Origin: CAYVUM01 sp964619055
GTDB lineage: Bacteria > Pseudomonadota > Alphaproteobacteria > Rhodospirillales > Defluviicoccaceae
Assembly (NCBI GenBank): GCA_964619055.1
Contig: CAZUDB010000082.1
Coordinates: 1-7,409, forward strand
Length of the DNA stretch: 7,409 bases
Direction of reading: 5' to 3'
Numbering within the stretch: position 1 is the stretch's first letter; each line of letters starts with the position of its first letter. The notes beneath the pieces were generated by a model that ran no database searches, was not told where the DNA came from, and saw only the letters and a list, made by a program, of their open reading frames with translations. Position numbers and translations under genes: made by a program. Shown piece by piece: positions 1-7,409 of this stretch.

Positions 1-2259
<2,259 letters not shown>

Positions 2260-2297
2260 GCCGTACAGTTGCAGAGACGGCGGCATCCTGCAGACCC

Positions 2298-2318
2298 TGG
2301 CCCATACCGTTGGGGCCA
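2298..2318 (+). terminator. Weak hairpin between carB and greA
   Basis: A perfect 6-bp stem, TGGCCC at 2298-2303 with GGGCCA at 2313-2318, encloses a 9-nt loop about 40 bp after the carB stop. The bases that follow (CCGTTTGCATTTG) are only mildly T-rich, so this is at best a weak terminator or processing site. It lies 39 bp before the greA start and could partly separate the two genes. It may also be a chance stem in GC-rich DNA. Confidence 0.25.
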
Positions 2319-2357
2319 CCGTTTGCATTTGCTCAGACCAGACGACGGAAAACCCGA

Positions 2358-2831
2358 ATGGAAAAAATACCCATGACCCCGGAGGGCCAAGTCAGGCTCG
2401 AGGAGGAACTAAAACGGCTAAAGCTGGAGGAACGTCCAGCCGTCATTCGCGCGATCGCTGATGCTCGGGAGCACGGAGACCTGTCCGAAAACGCCGAGTA
2501 CCATGCGGCGCGGGAGCGGCAGAGCTTTGTCGAGGGTCGGGTTGCCGAGTTAGAGGACGTTCTGGCTCGTATCGAAGTGATTCAACCGTCGCAGCACCCC
2601 AATGACGTTGTCCGTTTTGGTGCAACGGTCATGGTCGCCGACGAGGATACCGAGGCGGAACAAACGTTTTGTATTGTGGGCAGCTATGAAGCGGATGCCT
2701 CTGCAGGCCGCCTCTCCGTGACATCGCCCCTCGGGCGCGCCCTGATCGGTAAGCGACTTGGCGATGTGGTGGAGGTCACCACGCCACGCGGCCACAAGTC
2801 CTATGAGGTCGTGAACATCAGCTACGAATAG
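2358..2831 (+). CDS. greA: Transcription elongation factor GreA
   Basis: GreA enters the secondary channel of backtracked RNA polymerase and stimulates cleavage of the RNA 3' end so that elongation can resume. The protein has 157 residues, the usual family length. Residues 1 to about 75 form the coiled-coil hairpin; its tip carries HGDLSENAEYH, with the acidic D41 and E44 that position the catalytic metal. The C-terminal part (about 82-157) is the FKBP-like domain, including SPLGRALIG at 123-131 and an ending VTTPRGHKSYEV. I chose the ATG at 2358 because MEKIPMTPEG is how alphaproteobacterial GreA proteins typically begin; a second in-frame ATG (2373) and an upstream TTG (2310) are less likely. 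A weak GGAAAA precedes the start. The gene is co-directional with carB (98 bp gap) and purC (67 bp gap), so co-transcription is possible but not shown. Confidence 0.97.
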   Translation: MEKIPMTPEGQVRLEEELKRLKLEERPAVIRAIADAREHGDLSENAEYHAARERQSFVEGRVAELEDVLARIEVIQPSQHPNDVVRFGATVMVADEDTEAEQTFCIVGSYEADASAGRLSVTSPLGRALIGKRLGDVVEVTTPRGHKSYEVVNISYE

Positions 2832-2862
2832 GGCGGTGGACCCGGGCCAACGGCGCGATCAC

Positions 2863-2876
2863 GACGACAAATCGTC
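2863..2876 (+). terminator. Small hairpin between greA and purC
   Basis: GACGA (2863-2867) and TCGTC (2872-2876) form a perfect 5-bp stem around the tetraloop CAAA, about 30 bp after the greA stop and just before the chosen purC ATG. Only TT follows it, so it does not have the U-tract of a proper intrinsic terminator. It could affect purC translation or simply be chance. Confidence 0.2.
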
Positions 2877-2898
2877 TTCCGCCTCCAATCACGATCTC

Positions 2899-3906
2899 AT
2901 GACGCACCCGCCCCTTTCCGATCGGGCACTGCGCGCGCTGATCGCCTCCCAATTCGACAATGTTCTGGTTGACGCAGCGTTTGCCGACCTCCCCAGATAC
3001 TCACGCGGGAAGGTTAGGGACAGCTATGACGTTTCTCGGACTCGCCGCATCATCGTAACCACAGACCGCCAGAGTGCCTTCGATCAGGTGCTGGCGGCAG
3101 TTCCCTTCAAGGGCCAGGTCTTAAACGAGACAGCGCGCTTTTGGTTCGAGGCCACGGCCGACATCGTTGCAAACCACGTCGTCGCGTTTCCCGATCCAAA
3201 CATCACGGTCGCCCGCAGGGTGAACATTCTTCCCGTGGAGGTGGTGGTGCGTGATTATCTGACCGGCTCCACGTCAACGTCGATTTGGCCCATGTATCGG
3301 GATGGGCACCGCACGCTTTACGGCGTGACGCTGCCTGACGGCCTCAAAAAGAACTGCGCGCTGCCGCAGACCATCGTCACGCCGACGACAAAGGCCCCAG
3401 CCGGCGGCCACGACGCCCCGGTGACGCCGACCGAGATCGTCGAGCACGGGTTGTTGACGGCTGATCGCTGGGCGGAGATCGTTGCGATCTCCCTTGCCGT
3501 GTTCGAACGTGGCCGCACCATTGCTGCCGCCAACGGTCTGATCCTTGTGGATACGAAGTATGAATTCGGCGTCGACGAAGATGGTCGGCTGGTGTTGGCC
3601 GATGAGGTTCACACCCCGGACTCGAGCCGATACTGGCGCGCAACCAGCTACCCCGGCCATCTCGATGCAGGAACGGAACCGGACAGCCTAGATAAGGAAT
3701 TTTTGCGGCTGTGGATTGCCGAGCGTTGCGATCCCTACCGCGAACCGATCCCGCAAATCCCCCGCGAAACGCTCATCGACTTTGCCGCGCGCTACGTTCG
3801 CCTGTACGAGGCTATCACCGGCCTCGCCTTTCGTCCGGCCTTTCCTGACGAGACAATCCGCGAGCGGGTCAGGGCCGCTATTTCGAGCTATCTGGCGGCA
3901 GGCTAA
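2899..3906 (+). CDS. purC: Phosphoribosylaminoimidazole-succinocarboxamide synthase (SAICAR synthase), long form
   Basis: The enzyme joins CAIR and aspartate with ATP to make SAICAR, a late step of de novo purine synthesis in the cytosol. Counting from the ATG at 2899 the protein has 335 residues. Both classic family signatures are present: ILPVEVVVRDYLTGS at 110-124 and LVDTKYEFG at 216-224. The nucleotide-binding RGKVRDSYD lies at 36-44, and DEVHTPDSSRYW at 235-246 is the active-site segment. SAFDQVL and PFKGQ near the N-terminus, the insertions and the length resemble the roughly 300-residue yeast Ade1-type enzyme, not the roughly 240-residue E. coli type. No good Shine-Dalgarno precedes 2899. 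A GTG at 2836, four bases after the greA stop, would add 21 polar residues of no evident family match, so the ATG is preferred, with doubt. The stop is TAA at 3904. No other purine gene is visible nearby. Function is sure; the exact start is not. Confidence 0.95.
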   Translation: MTHPPLSDRALRALIASQFDNVLVDAAFADLPRYSRGKVRDSYDVSRTRRIIVTTDRQSAFDQVLAAVPFKGQVLNETARFWFEATADIVANHVVAFPDPNITVARRVNILPVEVVVRDYLTGSTSTSIWPMYRDGHRTLYGVTLPDGLKKNCALPQTIVTPTTKAPAGGHDAPVTPTEIVEHGLLTADRWAEIVAISLAVFERGRTIAAANGLILVDTKYEFGVDEDGRLVLADEVHTPDSSRYWRATSYPGHLDAGTEPDSLDKEFLRLWIAERCDPYREPIPQIPRETLIDFAARYVRLYEAITGLAFRPAFPDETIRERVRAAISSYLAAG

Positions 3907-3972
3907 CCCACGTTGGCGTTTTCGCGACTCCAGCGTGACATTTGTCGCCAAGACCCGACCGGACTGAAGCAC

Positions 3973-4317
3973 CTAACGAGTGGGTTTGAACGGCTTGGGA
4001 TCAGCGGCTTCCCCTGTCGCACTAAGACCGGCGCTTAAATCATGGCCATAACGATCAACTGTGCCACTGTCGGCCAGCGATACGGACGCCATCACGAAAC
4101 AGAAGTAGCCTACGAACATGGTTAAATACCAGAATGAGCAAGAAGTTACGACTGCCGCAACCGCGTTGTAGACACCTCGGCCAAGCCGACGTACGGGGTT
4201 GAGCCGGGAGATGGATGAGTGGTCGCCACCAACCCTGCTGTCGTGAGAAACGGTGACTGCCGTCGGGCGATCATACCGGGAACCGTGCTTCATATCGAAA
4301 GTTGTGCTCACATCCAT
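3973..4317 (-). CDS. Hypothetical small membrane protein, one predicted transmembrane helix
   Basis: I do not recognise this 114-residue frame. Residues 1-47 are polar and end in a basic cluster (PVRRLGR, 41-47). An uncharged, hydrophobic, aromatic-rich stretch follows from about 48 to 82 (AVAAVV, SFWYLTMF, VGYFCFVMA) and would make one membrane helix. A short polar tail ends in KPFKPTR. The basic cluster before the helix suggests the N-terminus is in the cytoplasm. The strongest evidence for translation is GGAGGA at 4327-4332 on this strand, nine bases before the ATG at 4317. The open frame continues upstream to another ATG at 4434, but that start lacks this signal. The gene converges on purC with a 66-bp gap. 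A hairpin (GUGGGG/CCCCGC with a G-U pair, at 4341-4359) would sit in the leader just before the ribosome site. It could be a lineage-specific gene or a chance frame. Confidence 0.5.
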   Translation of the reverse strand: MDVSTTFDMKHGSRYDRPTAVTVSHDSRVGGDHSSISRLNPVRRLGRGVYNAVAAVVTSCSFWYLTMFVGYFCFVMASVSLADSGTVDRYGHDLSAGLSATGEAADPKPFKPTR

Positions 4318-4326
4318 CTCTAAAAC

Positions 4327-4332
4327 TCCTCC
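4327..4332 (-). promoter_or_regulatory. Strong ribosome binding site for the small membrane protein
   Basis: On the minus strand this reads GGAGGA, close to the ideal anti-16S sequence, with a 9-base spacer to the ATG at 4317. It is the best Shine-Dalgarno in the window. It decides the start at 4317 over the upstream in-frame ATG at 4434. Confidence 0.6.
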
Positions 4333-4638
4333 ATATCGTGGCGGGGTTTTACGCCCCACGCCCGTCACGTGTGTTAGAGGTTCTCCACGTTTCCCTTCGA
4401 CTAGCCAGCCCTTTGGCATGTGTTGGTTGGGCAATTCTGACCACGGCTGCCGGCCTATAAATCCCTCATTAACGACATTGACCCCGCGCCTAATGTTACG
4501 ACCCTCACACTACGGCGGAGCAGACACGACGGATTGCCGAACGCTATTGGCGAAATGCAAACCCCTCTAATAAATGCCGAGAATTTCAGATGGAGTGGTC
4601 GGTGCCGCGCCGCCACCCCCAAACGCCTAAAAATTTAC

Positions 4639-4661
4639 AAAAAAAAGGCGTCACCCGGCCT
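4639..4661 (-). terminator. Candidate intrinsic terminator, leftward
   Basis: Read on the minus strand, AGGC (4661-4658), an 8-base loop and GCCT (4649-4646) are followed by a run of eight T (4646-4639). Beyond a two-base mismatch, five A upstream could also pair with five of the T. The stem is short, but a GC stem running straight into T8 is the classic arrangement. It lies about 210 bp after the stop of the Lrp-type gene and would end that transcript before the small membrane protein gene. Confidence 0.4.
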
Positions 4662-4664
4662 GAT

Positions 4665-4676
4665 TTTTCCGGAAAA
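4665..4676. repeat. 12-bp perfect palindrome TTTTCCGGAAAA
   Basis: TTTTCCGGAAAA is identical on both strands and sits in the AT-rich patch, four bases from the terminator-like hairpin. Its symmetry would suit a dimeric DNA-binding protein, but there is only one copy here and no gene start close by, so no function can be assigned. Confidence 0.4.
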
Positions 4677-4871
4677 TATAGAGCTATTTCAATAAGTTAT
4701 TGCGAAGCAGCAGGGCCTGAGCAGCCGCACCATCGTGATGTGGCCGATACCCGCAAGACGCGTACAGATAAGCCCGATATCCCGTGTTCACCGGATTTGG
4801 GCCGTCGCGGGATTGTGCTCAAACGTGCTTTTTTTGCCACACCAAGGTCAGGGTCGGACGGTGCGCTCCGG

Positions 4872-5393
4872 TCACTCCGGCGCATACTCGGTATCGGCCA
4901 GATCCCGGTCGCTGAGCGGCACCCCCGGCCTTGCTTTGGAGGTTCGGATCGACAAGGCGGACTTCACGTGGCTGACGTTGGGGGCAACGGTCAGCCTAGT
5001 GGTGAGAAAGTTCTGGTAAGATTCCCAGTCACGCTCCACAACTTTCAGCAGGAAATCCGTCTCGCCGGCAAGCATATGACATTCTCGAACCTCCGGCCAT
5101 GCGCCGACCAGGGCCTCAAAGGCTTCCAGGTCCCGTTCGGCTTGGCTGGTAAGACCGACGTGCGCAAACACTGTGACGTTGTACCCGAGCGCCTTCGGAT
5201 CCAGATCGGCGTGATAGCCGCGCACATAACCTGATTCCTCCAGCGCCCGCACGCGACGCAGACAAGGTGGTGCCGAAATACCGGCACGGCGGGCCAACTC
5301 CACGTTTGTGATGCGGCCGTTGTCTTGAAGGTCCCGCAGGATCTTCTGATCGATCTGATCCAGTTTAATGCGCCTCACGGTGCTTGTTCTCAT
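4872..5393 (-). CDS. Lrp/AsnC family transcriptional regulator
   Basis: This is a feast/famine-type DNA-binding regulator that usually senses an amino acid or related small molecule. The protein has 173 residues from the ATG at 5393. The N-terminal winged helix-turn-helix begins LDQIDQKILRDLQDNGRITN (11-30), and the recognition region is about VELARRAGISAPPCLRRVRALEESGY (31-56). The C-terminal RAM ligand-binding domain spans about 70-155, with GETDFLLKVV at 110-119 in the position of the effector-contact loop. About 18 tail residues follow. The start is uncertain: neither the ATG nor the GTG at 5378 (giving VRRIKLDQID) has a clear ribosome site, and related proteins often begin close to RIKLD. 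The gene is divergent from trxB with 213 bp between them. Family members commonly repress their own promoter, and a direct repeat lies upstream. The ligand and targets cannot be told from sequence. Confidence 0.95.
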   Translation of the reverse strand: MRTSTVRRIKLDQIDQKILRDLQDNGRITNVELARRAGISAPPCLRRVRALEESGYVRGYHADLDPKALGYNVTVFAHVGLTSQAERDLEAFEALVGAWPEVRECHMLAGETDFLLKVVERDWESYQNFLTTRLTVAPNVSHVKSALSIRTSKARPGVPLSDRDLADTEYAPE

Positions 5394-5418
5394 TCTTTGC
5401 GGACAGATGCGAAAGGTT

Positions 5419-5448
5419 ATTACAATTTTCGGTCAACTTAAAGGCCAA
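5419..5448 (-). promoter_or_regulatory. Possible promoter of the Lrp-type gene
   Basis: On the minus strand TTGGCC (5448-5443) and TGTAAT (5424-5419) resemble a sigma-70 -35 and -10 with an 18-base spacer. Transcription would begin near 5412, about 20 bases before the ATG at 5393. The -10 matches TATAAT at five of six positions and the -35 matches at four of six. It overlaps the direct repeat at 5431-5451. Confidence 0.35.
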
Positions 5449-5451
5449 CTT
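5431..5451. repeat. 9-bp direct repeat in the lrp-trxB intergenic region
   Basis: GGTCAACTT (5431-5439) and GGCCAACTT (5443-5451) match at eight of nine positions and are separated by AAA, a 12-bp repeat period, close to one helical turn. The pair covers the putative promoter of the Lrp-type gene, so it is a candidate site for autoregulation. The repeat is seen directly; the role is inferred. Confidence 0.45.
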
Positions 5452-5509
5452 GTGCGAATTCGGATCCTTTGGCGCGTTGAAGCGATAGCGCGAAGCGGCG
5501 CCGGTGGCC

Positions 5510-5538
5510 TTGCATGGTTCGTGGGGCGTTTCTATTGT
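5510..5538 (+). promoter_or_regulatory. Weak candidate promoter of trxB
   Basis: TTGCAT (5510-5515) and TATTGT (5533-5538) are 17 bases apart, the standard sigma-70 spacing, and would give a leader of about 60 bases. The matches to consensus are poor (three and four of six), so this is only a guess at where the promoter lies. Confidence 0.2.
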
Positions 5539-5606
5539 CGTGGTGTGGGAAGTGAGATGCAAAAACCACATGGCTCAACCGCCGGACACGAGGACTCAGG
5601 CCCCCA

Positions 5607-6572
5607 ATGGCAACGGACAACGTTAGCAAAGTTCTTATCCTCGGCTCTGGGCCGGCCGGTTGCACGGCTGCGATTTACGCGGCGCGCGCCAACTTGGCCC
5701 CTGTAATGGTCCGCGGGCTGCAGCCCGGCGGTCAATTGACGATCACCACCGATGTCGAGAATTACCCGGGCTTCGCGGAAGCCATTCAGGGCCCGTGGCT
5801 GATGGAGCAGATGGAAGCGCAGGCCGCTCATGTCGGCACGGCCCTCATCGACGACATTATTGTGGGCGCGGATTTGAGCCGCCGACCGTTCCGGCTGGAG
5901 GGCGATTCCGGAGCGTCGTATTTGGCCGAGACTCTGATCATCTGCACCGGTGCTTCTGCCCGTTGGCTGGGATTGGAGAGCGAGCAACGGTTGCAGGGTG
6001 CCGGCGTATCGGCATGTGCTACGTGTGATGGTTTCTTTTTCCGCGGACGCGCCGTGGCCGTTGTTGGCGGCGGCAACACGGCGGTGGAGGAGGCAATGTT
6101 TCTCTCCCGCTTCGCATCGAAGGTGACCCTGATTCACCGCCGCGGAGAACTCCGCGCGGAAAAAATTCTCCAGGACCGCCTGTTCGCCAATGACAAAATC
6201 AGCGTCCGCTGGAATGCAGTGGTCGACGAGATTTTGGCGTCGGGCGAACCGCCCGTGGTGACAAGCATGCGCTTGCGCGACGTCACGACGGGAGACCACC
6301 AAAATCTGGACGTTGATGGCGTGTTCATCGCCATCGGCCATACCCCGAACACGGACGTGTTTCGCGGGCACCTGGCCATGGATGACGAGGGCTACATCAT
6401 CACCGAAGCGGACAGCACAGCCACAAGCCTGCCGGGCGTGTTCGCAGCCGGGGACGTTCAGGACAAGATTTTCCGCCAGGCAGTAACCGCAGCGGGAACC
6501 GGATGCATGGCCGCCCTCGAGGCAGAGCGGTTCTTGACCCATCACGCCAGCACCGAAGCGGTGGCAGCATGA
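5607..6572 (+). CDS. trxB: Thioredoxin reductase (NADPH)
   Basis: This flavoenzyme passes electrons from NADPH through FAD and a redox disulfide to thioredoxin in the cytosol. It has 321 residues, the usual low-molecular-weight bacterial length. The N-terminal FAD-binding Rossmann motif is LILGSGPAG (10-18). QPGGQL and ENYPGF (39-44, 51-56) are standard FAD-domain segments. The active site CATC has its cysteines at 137 and 140. The NADPH domain follows with GGGNTAVEE (154-162) and HRR (177-179), which contacts the 2'-phosphate and argues for NADPH over NADH. The second FAD segment GVFAAGDV (277-284) is followed by FRQAVTAAGTG. All key residues are present. The ATG at 5607 lies just ahead of the FAD motif as expected; GAGG at 5590-5593 is a weak, rather distant ribosome site. 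It is divergent from the Lrp-type gene and 13 bases upstream of a LysR-type gene, so one of these may control it. Confidence 0.97.
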   Translation: MATDNVSKVLILGSGPAGCTAAIYAARANLAPVMVRGLQPGGQLTITTDVENYPGFAEAIQGPWLMEQMEAQAAHVGTALIDDIIVGADLSRRPFRLEGDSGASYLAETLIICTGASARWLGLESEQRLQGAGVSACATCDGFFFRGRAVAVVGGGNTAVEEAMFLSRFASKVTLIHRRGELRAEKILQDRLFANDKISVRWNAVVDEILASGEPPVVTSMRLRDVTTGDHQNLDVDGVFIAIGHTPNTDVFRGHLAMDDEGYIITEADSTATSLPGVFAAGDVQDKIFRQAVTAAGTGCMAALEAERFLTHHASTEAVAA

Positions 6573-6578
6573 GGGGGG
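6571..6578 (+). promoter_or_regulatory. Ribosome binding site setting the LysR-type start at GTG 6586
   Basis: GAGGGGGG overlaps the trxB stop codon and sits seven bases before an in-frame GTG at 6586. The in-frame ATG at 6616 has only pyrimidine-rich and CA-repeat sequence in front of it. This favours the GTG start and suggests translational coupling to trxB. Confidence 0.5.
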
Positions 6579-6585
6579 TCCGGCC

Positions 6586-7409
6586 GTGACGATCCCTCTT
6601 GCCACACACACCCACATGGACTGGGACAAGCTTAGGATCTTTTTTGCGGTCGCCGAGGCCGGCAGCTTCACGCGCGCCGGCGATGTGTTGAACTTGAGCC
6701 AATCGGCGGTGAGCCGGCAGGTAGGGGCCCTCGAGGAAAGCTTGGAGGTTCCGCTCTTTCACCGCCATGCGCGCGGGCTCGTGCTGACCGAGCCCGGCGA
6801 AATGCTGTTCAAAACCGTGCGTGAAATCATGGCCAAGTTGAACATGGTCGAGGCACGGATCATCGAAAGCCGGGAACGGCCGCAAGGTCCCCTGAAGATC
6901 ACCACAACCGTTGCCTTCGGCTCGGTCTGGCTCGCCCCCAGGCTGAAAGAGTTTTTGGAAGAAAACCCTGACATCGACGTCTCCCTCGTCCTGACGGACG
7001 AGGAGTTGGACCTGTCCATGCGCCAGGCCGACATCGGAATTCGCATGCAGCCGCCGACCCGCGCCGACCTGGTGCAGCGGCGACTGACGACCATGCGCTA
7101 TCACATCTTCGCGGCTCCCAGCTATCTCCGCTCCCACGGCCTGCCGCGGACCGTTGATGATCTGGACACCCATCGGCTGGTCGTCTTCGGCGATGATGCG
7201 CGCATGCCTGTGCCGAACCTCAACTGGCTTTTGACCATCGGCAACTCGGACAGGGAACCGCGAAAGCCGTTCCTGAAGGTCAACAGCACCTACGCGATTT
7301 TCCGGGCGGTTCAGAACGGCATCGGCATTGGGGCGCTGCCGCACTACTTGAACCATGAGACGGGCAACCTGGTTGAGATTTTGCCCGAAGTGCTGGCGCC
7401 GACGCTGGA
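6586..7409 (+). CDS. LysR family transcriptional regulator, 3' end outside window
   Basis: A LysR-type DNA-binding regulator with a small-molecule sensing domain. Counting from the internal ATG at 6616, the winged helix-turn-helix is at about 5-65: MDWDKLRIFFAVAEAGSFTR, then LSQSAVSRQVGALEESL (27-43) as the recognition region, then PLFHRHARGLVLTEPGE. The effector-binding domain starts at GPLKITTT near 91 and includes VSLVLTDEELDLSMRQADIGIR, FAAPSYL and a late AVQNGIGIGALPHYL. The frame is open to the last base; about 264-274 residues are present of a family length near 300, so only the C-terminal end is missing. The GTG at 6586 has a good ribosome site and is preferred; it adds ten residues before the usual MDWDKL beginning. 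The gene starts 13 bases after trxB, probably in the same transcript. LysR proteins more often control divergent genes, so its target is not evident; trxB or an unseen downstream gene are options. Confidence 0.93.
   Translation, partial: MTIPLATHTHMDWDKLRIFFAVAEAGSFTRAGDVLNLSQSAVSRQVGALEESLEVPLFHRHARGLVLTEPGEMLFKTVREIMAKLNMVEARIIESRERPQGPLKITTTVAFGSVWLAPRLKEFLEENPDIDVSLVLTDEELDLSMRQADIGIRMQPPTRADLVQRRLTTMRYHIFAAPSYLRSHGLPRTVDDLDTHRLVVFGDDARMPVPNLNWLLTIGNSDREPRKPFLKVNSTYAIFRAVQNGIGIGALPHYLNHETGNLVEILPEVLAPTL

Larger units (their letters stand above)
4318..4871. other. Gene-poor region between the small membrane protein and the Lrp-type regulator
   Basis: Apart from the leader of the 3973-4317 gene, I find no convincing coding sequence here. 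The open frames present have no recognisable family wording and no good ribosome sites. The stretch should contain the 3' untranslated region of the Lrp-type gene and any promoter of the small membrane protein gene; I could not pick a convincing -35/-10 pair for the latter. Base composition shifts: 4621-4680 is 22 of 60 G+C, whereas a coding line such as 1321-1380 is 41 of 60. The AT-rich patch carries a terminator-like hairpin and a perfect palindrome, listed separately. Confidence 0.6.

Noticed and set aside
3913..3951. Inverted repeat TTGGCG / CGCCAA between purC and the convergent gene, considered as a terminator
   Set aside because: The stem is only six base pairs around a 27-base loop with no T-run after it, which is not terminator-like.
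4253..4570. A 105-codon plus-strand open frame overlapping the small membrane protein gene
   Set aside because: No ribosome site or recognisable feature; the opposite frame has a strong Shine-Dalgarno and a coherent membrane segment.
4318..4871. Possible tRNA or small RNA gene in the gene-poor stretch
   Set aside because: I looked for a T-loop sequence and paired acceptor ends on both strands and saw none; nothing supports an RNA gene beyond the hairpins already listed.
4590..5234. A 214-codon plus-strand open frame across the AT-rich patch and into the Lrp-type gene
   Set aside because: Most of it is antisense to the Lrp-type coding sequence, and the part before that has no start signal or recognisable content.
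5532..6671. A 379-codon minus-strand open frame over trxB
   Set aside because: It is antisense to a complete thioredoxin reductase with all catalytic residues; low-information composition and no ribosome site or recognisable domain.
6400..7356. A 318-codon minus-strand open frame over the LysR-type gene
   Set aside because: The plus-strand frame reads as a LysR protein from its helix-turn-helix to the window edge, so the minus frame is a shadow.

Overview
The window looks like a chromosomal segment of a GC-rich alphaproteobacterium. By the wording of its proteins it is probably in or near the Rhodospirillales, but that placement rests on recalled family sequences, not on a search. All recognisable genes are housekeeping or regulatory. 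I see no transposase, phage gene, CRISPR array, tRNA or rRNA, and no clear new multi-gene system.

Layout, left to right. Positions 1-2259 (+) are the C-terminal two thirds or so of carB, the large subunit of carbamoyl-phosphate synthase, whose 5' end lies outside the window. After 98 bp comes greA (2358-2831, +), a transcript-cleavage elongation factor. Next is purC (2899-3906, +), a SAICAR synthase of the longer, yeast-like form. Convergent to purC is a short reading frame for a 114-residue single-pass membrane protein of unknown function (3973-4317, -), supported mainly by a strong ribosome binding site. From 4318 to 4871 there is no convincing gene. This stretch holds an AT-rich patch with a terminator-like hairpin facing left and a 12-bp perfect palindrome. 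An Lrp/AsnC-family regulator follows (4872-5393, -). Across a 213-bp divergent region lies trxB (5607-6572, +), thioredoxin reductase. Thirteen bases after it begins a LysR-family regulator (6586-7409, +), cut off by the right edge.

How the genes relate. carB and purC feed nucleotide synthesis (carbamoyl phosphate for pyrimidines and arginine; SAICAR for purines), with greA between them. trxB maintains cytosolic thiol redox balance and is flanked by two regulators. One is divergent and shares its upstream region; the other is co-directional and probably in the same transcript. The points most worth a second look are the 9-bp direct repeat in the lrp-trxB intergenic region, the small membrane protein, the overlapping hairpins near 4623-4661, and the long-form purC sitting away from other purine genes.
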